Positions 35,586 through 47,556 of a stretch of DNA of 64,000 nt are shown piece by piece. The notes under the pieces are model-generated. The model was not told the DNA's origin. It searched no databases and worked only from the letters and a program-made list of their open reading frames with translations. Both the position numbers and the translations under genes were made by a program. Source of the DNA: Rutpela maculata (Eukaryota > Arthropoda > Insecta > Coleoptera > Cerambycidae); the NCBI GenBank assembly GCA_936432065.2, contig OW386286.2, forward strand, positions 116,585,519 to 116,649,518, in the 5' to 3' direction. Positions within the stretch are counted from its first letter, which is position 1. Each line of letters starts with the position of its first letter.

Positions 35586-37262
35586 ATGCCCAGCTATCAC
35601 CTACATAAAAACAACCCAGGAGTATTACCCATCACCCTTGGTACCACCAAACTATCCTCAGACCATTGGACATTTACACAGACTTTCAACTTACAACCAA
35701 TTATAGAAGAATTCACTATATTGAAAGGTAAATTCGATATAATCAAACTTTCTCTAGAAAACAATACAGATCATAAAAAAGAATATTTTAATTCCTATAA
35801 TGTAATTAACACCCTTGAGAATAAAATCAAAGATCAAATTATTCAGCTCATACCCGAATTAAAATTAAGAAAAAGACGCGGACTAATCGATGGACTAGGC
35901 TCAATAATAAAATGCCTTACCGGTAATCTAGATCAAGAAGATGCTAGAAAATATAATGAACAAATAAAAAACCTTCAAGGAAATCAAAATAAAATTAAAA
36001 ACATTATATCTGACCAAATTTCACTAATGAATGTATCAATACAAAACTTCGACGAAATAGCAAAAAATATCTCACATAACCAACTAATCCTTGAATCACG
36101 AATTATGCAGATTGAAAGCTACATAAAAAACACTAAAATACAAGAGATGAGTAACTATCAATACTTCTTAACTTTCACTATATTAAATCAAATAATGTTC
36201 ACTTATCAGATTATATATGATACTCTAGAAAGAATAGAAACAGCTATCACATTTGCGAAATTAAATACCCTACATAATTCTATAATAAATCCGGTTATTT
36301 TCTCTCAAGAGATTAAAACTATTGAAAATTACATAGAACCTTATAATTTGCCTTTTGAAAACAAATTAGAAAATATTTTAAAATTGGAAAAACTAATTGA
36401 AATAAAAAGCTTCCAAGAAGGTATGGATATAACATTTATATTGGAACTACCTCTTGTAGAACCTATAAACTACCAATATTACGAATTGTACCCATTCCCA
36501 GTTAAAATTAATAACACCTATGTAATAATAATACCAAAAACAAAGTTCTTAGCTATTAATGATATGTATTTTCTAGAAATGAATAATAAATGTACAGAAT
36601 TTCCAAACAAAGAATTTATTTGCAAAAATGAGATTAAAAATAGAATAGACAATAACTTAAATTGTGAATTAGAAATCATCAAGTATTCCAAAACAGTTTC
36701 AACCTGTAATATAAACCAAATTAATATAAAATTACCACTAGTTTATAAAATAAATGACGCTAATTATATTGCAATAATACCTGAAACTTTAATTGTTACT
36801 GAAACCTGTAATAAAATAAAAAATAACAGAAATTTACATTCAGGTAGCTATTTGATTGAACTTGACACAGATTGTTACGTTCAAATTAAAAACTATAAAT
36901 TAAAAACCAGAAAGTTAAAACCAATACTAGTCAATGATATCGACATCCCAAACATTGAAGTAAAGTTAAACTTAACGGATAATAAAATTAATTTTAGTGA
37001 TTTAAACTTGAATAAAATAAATACGCATAAATTGCGAGACTTAGAGTCTAAACTAGAATTACAAAAGGTTAGGGCCGAAGACATAAATGTCCAAACCTTC
37101 ACTAGAAATATTAGCATAAGCACAATAATCTTGTATTTAATTTTAAGCTTGGTAATTATATATTTTATTGTAAGAAAATTTGTAAATCCTTTAATAAGTA
37201 AAAGAAAATTGAATTTGAAAAAGAAAACAGGAACAATAGAAAGTAATGAAATCAAAATTTAA
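35586..37262 (+). CDS. env: Errantivirus envelope (fusion) protein, 558 aa, open
   Basis: This is a membrane glycoprotein of the class shared by errantiviruses and baculovirus F proteins. A furin-type site RKRR lies at 95-98, followed directly by GLIDGLGSIIKCLTGNLD, the conserved start of the membrane-fusion subunit. Predicted coiled-coil stretches follow. A transmembrane helix lies near 513-533 (TIILYLILSLVIIYFIV), with a short basic cytoplasmic tail. N-glycosylation sites are present. The frame is uninterrupted, in contrast to pol. The ATG is two bases after the pol stop; expression would need a spliced mRNA. An N-terminal signal peptide is not obvious in this frame and may come from an upstream exon. 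Confidence 0.9.
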   Translation: MPSYHLHKNNPGVLPITLGTTKLSSDHWTFTQTFNLQPIIEEFTILKGKFDIIKLSLENNTDHKKEYFNSYNVINTLENKIKDQIIQLIPELKLRKRRGLIDGLGSIIKCLTGNLDQEDARKYNEQIKNLQGNQNKIKNIISDQISLMNVSIQNFDEIAKNISHNQLILESRIMQIESYIKNTKIQEMSNYQYFLTFTILNQIMFTYQIIYDTLERIETAITFAKLNTLHNSIINPVIFSQEIKTIENYIEPYNLPFENKLENILKLEKLIEIKSFQEGMDITFILELPLVEPINYQYYELYPFPVKINNTYVIIIPKTKFLAINDMYFLEMNNKCTEFPNKEFICKNEIKNRIDNNLNCELEIIKYSKTVSTCNINQINIKLPLVYKINDANYIAIIPETLIVTETCNKIKNNRNLHSGSYLIELDTDCYVQIKNYKLKTRKLKPILVNDIDIPNIEVKLNLTDNKINFSDLNLNKINTHKLRDLESKLELQKVRAEDINVQTFTRNISISTIILYLILSLVIIYFIVRKFVNPLISKRKLNLKKKTGTIESNEIKI

Positions 37263-37294
37263 ATTTATTTCATAAAGACTTAAATTTTTCTCTT

Positions 37295-37305
37295 AAGGAT
37301 GGAGG
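37295..37305 (+). promoter_or_regulatory. Polypurine tract
   Basis: AAGGATGGAGG directly precedes the AGTTA start of the 3' LTR, the position and composition expected for the plus-strand primer. Confidence 0.8.
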
Positions 37306-37534
37306 AGTTATATAATGCCCCATTGTTTATTTATTAAAGGATAAGGGACTCACTCATAATAGATAAGTAAATAGGTTGCAGAATTGCAAATATAGCATTT
37401 TCTAACTTTCATTATAATTCGATTCATTAAGTTAGTCTTAAGCCGTACGCGTTATAGTAAAGTACTCCAATTTGTGAAATAAAGTTTTCTTCTTGTTTTT
37501 TAAAAATTGGTTTTTCTGCCCAAGAAACAACAGT
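37306..37534 (+). repeat. 3' LTR of the errantivirus, 229 bp
   Basis: It has the same length and ends as the 5' LTR, with three substitutions (two in the TATAGCATTTTCTAACTTTC region, one in TTAAGCCGTACGCG). It is followed by the target duplication TGCG at 37535-37538. Confidence 0.95.
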
Positions 37535-37538
37535 TGCG

Positions 37539-39109
37539 TTAACTATTTCTATATTCTGAGCTGGTGTAAGCTTCTTTGAAATGCAAAGAACAAACTGTCA
37601 TATGATCGCTGGATTTTTTCCCATACACAACTTGTCCCGTCAGTTTTCTTCTTTCGCATAATTCGGACCTTTCAAATTCATCGGTTATTAAAATATTCTG
37701 TCCTACTTTTGGAAAACTATTATATATATTAAACTTCCCGTCTTGTTCCTAATCAAGTTGCAACTGTAAACACAATTTCTATTGCTCTTGGATTCAGCTT
37801 GTCATAATTTCTTAATTCACTTCACAAACAATGTCAATAAGTCAATAACACCACTCTTACCTAAACTAGGCTGATATCGATAAGCATATACCGTGTGTGT
37901 AGTGGCGGGCTAGGCATAGGGAGTAAGAATTACAACATCGCGTGTGATAGCTGGCTAAAATGAAATTACTGAGCGTTGGAATACTCCGCTGACGGACGTG
38001 TTTACTGCGCTGTGTTGTCATATGTCTCGCGCTACGTGAATGTATATGCCTAATGGGCAATTACACGCATGGTACTTTAATAATGCCGAAACAAAAAAAG
38101 GTGTAAACCACAGATTTAACTCCAGGGTGATATCAATTTCGTAGTTTCAATGCTTAATGTAAGGGGGCGTAGCGCTTACCTGGAATCGCGAATATCTTAG
38201 CCGGTAAAGGAGAATACTCAAACATGCACATGATCAGTGCGTGCAACAGATTCTATTGGCATTTAAATATGGAGGGGGTGTAATTCAAAATAATTTTTAC
38301 AAAGGCTTATCAAAACAACGTCAAATCAAGAGAACAACTATGCATCAACAAATTCAGAATTTTTTCCCAAGATATTCATTTGGTCAAAAAAGTACTGCTA
38401 CAAGTTCTTCAAAGTGAATTTTTAAACCATTATTCAGGTTGAAACTATTAAATAGAGAGAATTATTAATAACAGAAAAATATTTAAAAATATAGTTTAGG
38501 AATTATGCCTGAAAGAGTGGAAAATTTTTATTTTTAAAATAGAACAACCAAATTTCATATCTGGACATAGCTTCATATTATAAGCAACTTCTTTAAATAA
38601 TATTTTTCGATATTTTCAAAAATAAAGGTAGTTTACTCTTGAGACAATTTCAAAAAAATTAATTTTCTGACCTAAACGCCAGGACAACACACATTTGTGC
38701 AATCCCCTTTTCATTTGAGAACATGCAATAACATAAAATTTTTCAGAAAGTCAATAACAACAGTTTCCCATATGGTGCAGACTTTTTGGCGGACACTGTA
38801 TGTACTTATATACCCTACATAAAAAATAGAAAATAATAAATACAGTGAATGTGAATTAATATCTTGTGTTGACAAAGTAAATTTTTCATTAAAAGTTCCT
38901 TTCAATATATTAAATTACGATATCAAATTATTTGCAAAAAATTTAGATAAACCATGGCCAAGTTTTACGTCTCCCAAATGTGTTCTACTGTAAAACAAAA
39001 TAGGGGAATTCAACGTAAGCTGGCATAACAAATATTCTTGGTTGACAGGAAGCCAGGTAAGAAATAAATTATTTTGCTGGTCTTGTTTACTTTTTTCTGG
39101 AGAAAATTC
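37539..39109. other. Intronic stretch with a mariner-like end remnant
   Basis: No gene is seen. At about 38751-38810, ATATGGTGCAGACTTTTTGG followed by CGGACACTGTATG looks like the terminal inverted repeat of a Tc1/mariner element, without a partner end nearby. AATATCTTAGCCGGTAAAGG occurs near 38191. Confidence 0.3.
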
Positions 39110-40320
39110 CAGAGATGGGTCAAGGAAACTTTCCATTGGAAAGTTTCCAGGAAATTTTCGGAAGTTTCCGGAACGGAGTTTTGATAAAAATGAAAGTTTC
39201 CTATAAAATATTTGAATATTCCGAAAGTTTCCAAAATTCCGGGGAAGTTTCCAAAACTCCGGGAAAGTTACCAAATTTTTCACGAATATTTAGTTATTAT
39301 TTACACATATTTACTCATAAATTTGAAATTGCCGCCACGATGATCTAACATAACCTCAAACGCCAGAAATCCAGTTTTAATTTGTTGATATTTTTTCGAA
39401 ATTATCAAAAATTAATCGGATATTTGATGACGTAGGGTTTCATATGGTCACCGCTCGGATTATTACTATTGACATTGGCACAGAATTTCTCTAATTTCGT
39501 GCTATTGGCTATGATCAAGGATGAGTTGACAGACATATGATAAGTTACGTTTATTTGTTTACCCGCACTATCGCTTCCCGATGAATAATATCTAGCATTT
39601 TTTTTCTGTTACATTAAAAACGAAAATGATTAAAAAGAAATATACTTTTATTTTTTTACGAATTATAAGATATTCAATTTAATGGTTTTAGTGTTATTTT
39701 AATTAAATTATGATGAATGTTATGTTGTGTTATAGTGGATGGCTTAATTTATTTTGATATTATTTTCTTGTTATTATTTTTTTAAGTGTTAAAATTTAAA
39801 ATTAAATAAACATTTATTTATTATTTTATTTATTTGTTTTACACTTTTAATTCAATATAACTACAATATACGATTTAGATGTTATTTATGTCTTGCCTTC
39901 ATATTTCCGTTTCTGCACAAAATAGGAGTTACAACTTACATATGACATTATTTACATACATTTTTAATTTTATAATCCACATATCACATTCTATAAATTA
40001 TTTTATTTATATTTAATTATTTAATAATTCAAACAAAACAAATTACTGGGTAACCACCGAACCACCCAATTGCTACATATTCTTCATATAGCACAGGGCA
40101 CATATAGCGGGTGTCATATAATATCAGTTATTTGGTAAAAGTCTGTAAAAGTAATGTAAATAATATATTTATATATTTATATGCACTTATTTGGTATCAA
40201 AATTAAGCTTAGATCATTACGAATCAGATTTCACCATAAAATAGACTCTGAATATTCCCAATGGAAAGTTTCCTGGAAACTTTCGGAGTAATCAAAACTC
40301 CGGGAGTTTACCCATCTCTG
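39110..40320. mobile_element. hAT-type non-autonomous element, 1211 bp, perfect 8-bp TSD
   Basis: The ends are CAGAGATGGGTCAAGG and the complement of CAGAGATGGGTAAACTCC. GAAAATTC flanks both sides exactly (39102-39109 and 40321-40328). The sub-terminal region is packed with GGAAA/TTTCC words in both orientations (TTTCCATTGGAAAGTTTCC and more), as expected for transposase-binding repeats. The interior is very AT-rich with no transposase. It lies in AUP1 intron 2. Confidence 0.85.
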
Positions 40321-40328
40321 GAAAATTC

Positions 40329-41730
40329 GCTGTGAATGTAGCATTACAGGAATTTAGGTTGCTAGAAAAATACTAAGACCTTGAAGTTTCCGAAAAATCT
40401 TCACCTGAGGCGCAATATAAAGCGCTCTCGCCAACCCACGGCTTACAAAGGTTGCCTCCTCATTTCAGAATTCCACACATTGCCACTGCTTAATGCAGCC
40501 CTAATTATCACGTTTTGTTGCAGTTGTATGATCTTTGATAATTACGGAGAGGCCAAGGTATCTCCATTATAAGTATCTGTTTTATTTTAAACTCCGTTTC
40601 CGAATATATACAGGATTCAGAACTTATCCGAAAAATTTTAACTATCTTGCTTATTTATGTTTGTGACGACTGACTCTGTCTTGCAAAATAGATCTTTCAA
40701 AAATAGACACAACAAATAGAAATCTTCAAAACATAATCGCTTAACAGGTTCTTCGGAGAAGAGGGGAAGTCGAAGGGAACCATTATAGGCTCCTCTGCCA
40801 GAAATTACTAAAACTCGCGCTGGAAGTTGCTAGTGAAAATGAATTGACCAGCAACAAGCACTGACCTAAACTAAACTCAACAGAACAACTGTGTGGATGT
40901 AGGAGTAGGATAAAGAGCTTGTTCTAGAATCCTATAAACGAGCTTGCACAAAGTCTTAATGAAATATGGTAACAATGCGAACATGAAAGGCAACAGGCTT
41001 TCAGGGTTTCATAAATTACCATGAGACACGTGACCAATTATCTTGAAATTTATTAAATCATATGTAGATCTCCCCCATGCAAGTAGCATTTTAAGGAACA
41101 TTTTCGCAAACGTTTCTAACAAGCGTGTCTGTTCCTAAGTACAAAATAGGAACAGTTTGCAACATGTTGCAGTAAATTTTCGACACATACATTGTTTATT
41201 ATGGTTAAATAGTGGCGTGTTTCTGTTCTGGTGGCACTGTGTTCGAAAATAAAGAAAAACATGTTTCAAACTTGTAGATCACAACTTTGTACAAATTTTC
41301 GCATATATTTCAATATTTTATTATATTTTATACTGATTAATTTCCATAAATGTTTTTATACTAATACTGCTGAGAACAAAATGTGTGCAATCAGTTTAGA
41401 AAATTTTTATTATTATTTCATAATAGAATGTGTCGTTTCAGTACTGTAGTTTTATTACCCTTCAGTATGGAAACAATATATAAATACCACAGTCAAATAA
41501 GAACAAATTTCTACGTTTGATGGAAAAAAAAAATTTAATAAGGCCTACCATTGAACATAAAAGTCCCCAAATTTATCTCTTGAGCTTGACCCCCCATCTT
41601 GAAAAAATGGTGCTCTGATTAAAGTTTTTGCTTATATCTCGTTAACCATTAGCGGTATCGAAATTAAATTATATAAAAAATAAAGATTATTCTCTACAAA
41701 AAAATGTTATATAATTTTTTCCGTATCTAG
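40329..41730. other. Intronic stretch, no gene recognised
   Basis: Short open frames only (for example 40381-40572 and 41231-41449), without recognisable domains. A recurrent motif, TATATCTCGTTAACC, lies at 41633-41647. Confidence 0.3.
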
Positions 41731-42224
41731 TATTATACTCTTTGCAAGTACGAGAATGACGAATATATTGCATTTGATCGACACAATTTTAAGACTGTAA
41801 ATATCTCTAGTAGAAAAAAAAATTATATCATTTGTGTTAGTCATAAAATTCTGAATAACTTTCGAAATGTTTGTCGTATGTTCATCTGTCTGCCAGTCTA
41901 CTCGTCTGTCTGTCTCTTTATTCGTTATTTTTCTTGTAAGCAGTAAATCAATGGCATTCTTCCTCTAGTAACACTAAATTACTGTCCAAATTTCAATAAA
42001 ACCATACTTTTCTTCCTTAAGTTAACGTGCTCACAAAAACGTAACGGATGGAGAGACAGGCGGACAGACTGACAAACAGACGAACATACGATGGACATTT
42101 TAGAGTTATTCAGAATTCCATGACTAACATAGTAATATGAACCTTACTTTCTCTACGAGTGATATTTGCGGTTTTAGAACTGTGCTGATTAAATGCAATA
42201 CTATTTTGTAGAGTACAATAATAG
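41731..42224. mobile_element. Hairpin-ended family 1, copy 3, in palindromic form
   Basis: Both ends carry the family's hairpin-side sequence in opposite orientation (TATTATACTCTTTGCAAG on the left, TAGAGTACAATAATA on the right). Both sides keep the CAGAC/GACAG-rich microsatellite and the CCAAATTTCA and ACGTGCTCACAA blocks appear once. It looks like two right ends joined head to head. Confidence 0.55.
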
Positions 42225-43929
42225 ATATATAAAGGTTTTATTTTTTATAGGAAGCATAATTTTGATATCGCTAATGGCTGGGGAGAAATCCAAAAAATAT
42301 TTGACAGATAAGATTTGCTCGATACTGTGATGAACAGTGACGGCAAGAATGAGTGTTCTGATGATAATGTGGATGGGATTTAGGTACCGGAACCGTACGA
42401 ACACCATACGCCCCCGCCACGGTCCGACGAATACAACTCTCTTCTCTGCGGTCCTGAAAAGGTTAATGAATATCTTTGTCAAGCTTCAAAATTTAACAGT
42501 TTTTTCCCTCTAATTTTCCCTATTTGACTGGAGTATACAAGGTATAAAAAAAATAAATAAAAACATGAAAACTAATGAATGTAATTTTCAGATGTTTGTC
42601 CTAAAAAACGCAGGGGATAAAAATTTTATCGATTATTTTCTGAAAATACTTCGATATTTTAAATAGAACTTAAAAATAGAACCATTTCTAATTTATATCT
42701 TTCAGAAAAAAATGTATATTTTTGTGATTTTTTTTTTTTGATAATAATTAGTGATGTATCTTAACATCAAATTGTTTCATGTTCGTAATTGATGACAATT
42801 AGCCTTTACCTAAACATTTTTTTTTTAAGGTAAATAAAATGTACACAATGGTTGCCAAATTGTAAACGCTATTAGAGTCTACCCTTTAGAACAAAAATGG
42901 TTACATGTAGGTATATGTTTCAGAAATTTAGACCACATTTTATAAAAAGAAACTCGTAGCTATACAATTCCAATTACTGCAACATATTGCCATTAAAGAG
43001 AATTGTTTCAAAACTACTTTCAAGATGACGGCAAAGTTTCATCCATTTCTTTTTCCGAGAAACAATAACAATTTCAAAATTGTTTCGGAAAAAAACGTGA
43101 TTTTTCTTCAGGTTTTCCATATGAGCATGAATACAGTTAAACTCTTTCCCAAGTTTCCATGGTGAAATTTTTTCTTTCGGTTTACAAGTATTATCGCATT
43201 AATGCAATAAGCAGAACAAAGTGATCAAAACTTCAGGTGTGCTAAAATTGAATGCTTTTGAAAATTTGGGTTCTTTTGATTAGGTGCTACCAGCACAAAA
43301 GAACAGAGAGTTCTCTGTTCTGTGCCAGCACCTCTCCTCATGCTCTAACCAAAAGCCAAACAGTACGCAAAATAAAACACCAATAAGTTGAAATTTAACC
43401 ATAAACCGAATTATTAAATGAGCATGTAGATAGTTTCTATGTCGAAAATATACTGTTCAAAAGCACACAAGGCATTACAAAAGATAATTCCATTAATTAA
43501 ATATGAAATAAGCCTGTATTTTTTAAATTTTTTTATGAATTTCATTTCATTAACATATTCACACTTATGTGAAGAAAACGTCGTGAAATTGTGGCCGGTT
43601 CACGAGATTTAAAAATGGTTGATACAACAGAATGACTGTTAAACTGAGATCAGCACTGAACTACAGTTCAGTTGAACTTGATCTTGATCGCTGCACGGTA
43701 CAACCGGCCCTTAGTAATCAATTTTGTGCTTACATATGTTGCCATCTATATGGAAAAGATTGAAACAATATGGAAACAGTTGGATATATAAGGATGTGTT
43801 ACCAACAATTTTAATAATGTTTTGTGACAAGTTTACATTTATAAATAGGGTAACAAATGCTGCAGTATGTTTCGAAAATATCTTCAAACATTTGTTCCGA
43901 AAAAAAAAAAAAAATTGGTACCTAATGGT
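42225..43929. other. Intronic stretch, no gene recognised
   Basis: AT-rich DNA without a supported gene or repeat. Overlapping open frames on both strands near 43711-44002 are partly shadows of the LINE remnant that follows. Confidence 0.3.
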
Positions 43930-45850
43930 AGAAACAGCACAAGGAGGTGGCACTGGGTGTCTTTCTCGATATAGAGGAGGCATTCGACAACACCTCTTTT
44001 AACTCAATCATATGGAGTGTGGCGTTGAGGACGCCTGTAGCAGGTGGGTAGGCGCTATGCTCAAAGGCAGGGTGGTATTCACCACAATGACGGATGAAAC
44101 CTTAGGCGCGTCAGTTGCTGGGGGATGCCCGCAGAGGAGTGTACTGTCTCCTGTGCTATGGAACCTTGTAGTTGACGGCCTACTAAAGAAACTCACAAAT
44201 GAGGGATTCAGAGCCCAAGGATATGCTGACGACATACCTATCATAGTTAGGGGGAAGTTTAACAACATAGTCAGGGACCGTCTACAAAAGACCCTGAATA
44301 CGATGAAGAAATGGACCGATGAGGAGGGGCTGAAAATCAGTCCTCAAAAGACCAGCATCGTTCCATTCACCAGAAGAAGAAACCTAGAGGGTCCTCTAAT
44401 TCTCCAAGACACACAATTGCAGATGTCGAGGGAGGTAAAGTACCTTGGAGTCATTATAGACTCGAAACCTGGAACCAACACCTGGACAGAGTAAGTCTGT
44501 TGCCATAGTGGCAACATGCAGACGATTGTATGGCAAGACATGGGACTCAAGCCTGGTATGGGACACTGGCTCTATACCAGCATAATAAGATCCACCATCA
44601 CATACGCAGCCTTAGTTTGGTGGCCTAAGGTCACTCAAATCTCAACAGCTAACAGGCTGAGCTGGGTGCAAAGACTGCCTGGAAATTAAGGTGCAATGAA
44701 AAGCACATCAACAGCAGCCATGGAGACTCTGTTAGGCCTCCCTCCACTGAGTCTTGTGATCCAGTGGGAGGCCAGATTGGCCTTACAGGCTACAAAATTC
44801 TCAGAACCTGTCTCCTCTTGGAGGCAACTCGGGGCACAAGGATAATAAACATTGTAGCAGATCCTCTAGTGAGCATGAGGTAGGACTAAATGACACCAAA
44901 AATTACATACAAGTCCTTCACTATCACCATTGGAGATAGGAAGGAATGGATGACAGGTGCTCTTGATGCTTTCCGCAAAGGCCTGGCCTGGTATACCGAC
45001 GGGTCTAGGATGGAATCAGGAGCTGAAGCAGGAATACATGGTGAAAGACCAAGAGTATAAGTCTCTCTCTTGGACAGCATTCCTCTATATTCCAGAGAGA
45101 AATTCTGGCTATACTCGAGTGTGTACGCGAGAATGTCAAACGACGATATGTGAACCATTGCATCAGACAGTCAGGTAGCAGTTAAGGCACTAGCCTCTGA
45201 CAACGTGTCTTCCAGACCAGTTCGGTACTGCCATGAAGAGCTTAAAATTCTGGGTGAGCGGAACAAAGTAAGACTACTCTACTACCTGTATAGAGGACAA
45301 TGAGGAAGCTGACGAATTTGTTAGACAAGGAGCAGCTGTTATAATTTATGGCCCAGAAACCGCGCTGGGCATCACAAAAGGCTCAGCCAGAAAGGTAATT
45401 AAAGACTGGGTCAAGAGTAAACAGAACCACGACTAGAGAAATATTCCAGAAAATCGACATGGGAAAACACTTATCAATTGACCATGTTCAAAACAACCTG
45501 AAGAACTGCTCACAAAGAACAGGATACAGTTCAGAATAACAGGTCTTCTGACGGGCCATTTCCCCGATAAGAAGTACCTGCATTTAATCGGAAAGTTTAC
45601 TAGCGACCTTAACTGCAAACTGTGCGGTAAGGTACCAGAAACTGTAGAACATGGCTGTAGAACATACATCAAAACTCGTCCATTTTCAGACCTGTATCAT
45701 CTTGTCAGTGATACAGGAATATTAAAATGGACAGTGTAAACTAAAACAGGGAGAGCACAATAAGCCCAGGAGGCCGCAGTGCCCTTGGAGTATTCTTTAG
45801 ACGAGTCAGTTAGAGGCAGACACTCAAACTATGGGTAGCCTGTGTGGGTT
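43930..45850 (+). pseudogene. R1-like LINE ORF2 remnant (RT, RNase H, zinc knuckle)
   Basis: The pieces are in order but in shifting frames. Near 43960 the RT motif LDIEEAFDN appears. At 44012-44494 an open stretch has GGCPQRSVLSPVLWNLVVDG and GYADDIP, the RT active-site region, then KYLGVIIDS. Near 44985 comes WYTDGSRMESGAEAGIHGE, an RNase H start. Near 45600 comes CKLCGKVPETVEHGC, a zinc-knuckle-like end. This set is typical of R1-clade insect LINEs. Frameshifts and stops make it non-functional; the 5' part is missing. It lies in AUP1 intron 2, antisense. Confidence 0.8.
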
Positions 45851-47556
45851 TCCCCTCCTCGAAAAAATTAAAAAATGGTAGAAACAGTTACTAAACTGTT
45901 CCGTAATATTGCTGTGCAATATATAAAAGTAAAAAAATGGTAACAATTTCTGAAAAATACGTAAACCTTTGTATCTCACGTAAAAATTGAAACAATTACA
46001 AAACTGATTCTCACTACCAAATTTGTTTCGATGTTGTGTCTAAAAATGCTACTTGGGCCCAAGGTGTTCAATAATCTCTGACAGAAATTCATCATAATAA
46101 ACATAGTCAATCAACCTTGGCCACCGGCAGATGTGTACCAGCAATATCTAATCTATGATCTGGTTGTTTCTGATACAGCATAGATGAACATGAGGAGTTG
46201 TTTATTTTCAGTTCTTTTTAAATTCCACGTCTTTAATCATTTTAACTATTATAATAGCAATATTCTATTGCCTTTTTAAAAATTTAATTTTAAATTGAAC
46301 ATTAAATTCATGCAACATTTAACCTTTAACTACAATACCACTGGAATGTATAAGGGAATTTTGTTAATCCAAAATTCCAACAGTGTATCATTGGCTGCCT
46401 ACATTTTGGGGTCACGTCTCATATTGATTAATGAAAGCTCTGCCTGTGTAGCATTTGCAGTTGCAGTGTCTTTGTATAATTAATCAATAAAATTGTAAGA
46501 TGTACAATAGATCTATACAAATAGGACAGCACACAATCTTTTTTTAAATGTGTCAAATATATTTAAAAATATTTACTTGTATGCTGCTGGCTGTATTGAA
46601 AAAAAAACAATATTAAAGTGCTTCTCCCCTTAAAATTTTCCAGATAAGACCTGTGTTTATTCATAAAGTTAAATAAAACTGAGACATCTGCAATTCATCT
46701 CAAAACATTGTGACAAACACCTAGTGTGGAGATTAAATCAGTTTGATTAAAAAAACATAGTTATCTAATAAATAATTAAAATAACAAAGATAATAATGTA
46801 ACACCAAAATTCATATTTTAGATTGACTAAAGATTGCTTCACATTGTATTAATCATAGCTACGTTTCGAAGATAAAATATAATATTTTAGATTATTATCG
46901 ATCTATTTCATGCATCATTCATTGACTCTGTGTGGCTAAAATACATAAAACTCAAGAATTTACTTGATTTATCTTGCATACGTTTACTTTATTATGCCCT
47001 ACATAACATATAAATTTTGAACAGAGGAACTGGAACAAACAGACTAAGACAAAGGGATTGTAATTGCAATTGCAGCCAAATATAAAAAAAATAATAAAAA
47101 TTATACAATATTATGTTATTCCTTTTCTTTCAAAATGCTGAGAGAGCAGTGGAAATTATAAAAATATGTTGTTGACAACTTAATTTCTGCATTTCTTTCT
47201 TCTTCAACTGAGATTAACAGCCAAATTTGATTGTCTACCCTAGTATTGCGTTGAAAGTACTTCGCTACACTGTCACCACGTGCCCGTTGATTTTAAGAAA
47301 TGTAAGACACAGAATGCAAAATTCCTTATTGATAATTTTTGATTTTTTATTCTTTATAATACAACCATTAAATAATGTACTTTAGAGTAAGTTAATCAAT
47401 GGTAAAAGCTTGCTAATAGATTTATAGCAGAAAGGTAAAGAGTCCCGCCCCCAGCTGCTACAACACCGGAACCTATCTCTATTTAATTAGTGTAAGAAAA
47501 CAATCTGATGAAATCCCTCTGTCATAAAATTTTGAATCAGTTCTATAATATTGCTG
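45851..47556. other. Intronic stretch, no gene recognised
   Basis: AT-rich DNA with no convincing reading frame or inverted repeat. The 62-codon frame at 46295-46483 has no recognisable motif. Confidence 0.3.

Larger units (their letters stand above)
29253..37534 (+). mobile_element. Errantivirus (Ty3/gypsy-type endogenous retrovirus), full length, 8282 bp
   Basis: Two 229-bp LTRs flank gag, pol and env in retroviral order, and a 4-bp target duplication TGCG lies outside (29249-29252 and 37535-37538). The LTRs differ at three positions (about 1.3%), so the insertion is young. A primer-binding site for tRNA-Ser, a polypurine tract and a possible frameshift site are present. gag and env are open; pol is interrupted by three frame changes. 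Errantiviruses are insect elements, and some members with an intact env are infectious between insect cells. This copy looks defective because of pol, unless those breaks are sequencing errors. It lies in AUP1 intron 2, antisense to that gene. Confidence 0.96.

Noticed and set aside
36893..37255. 120-codon hydrophobic frame antisense to env
   Set aside because: Shadow of the A-rich env coding strand.
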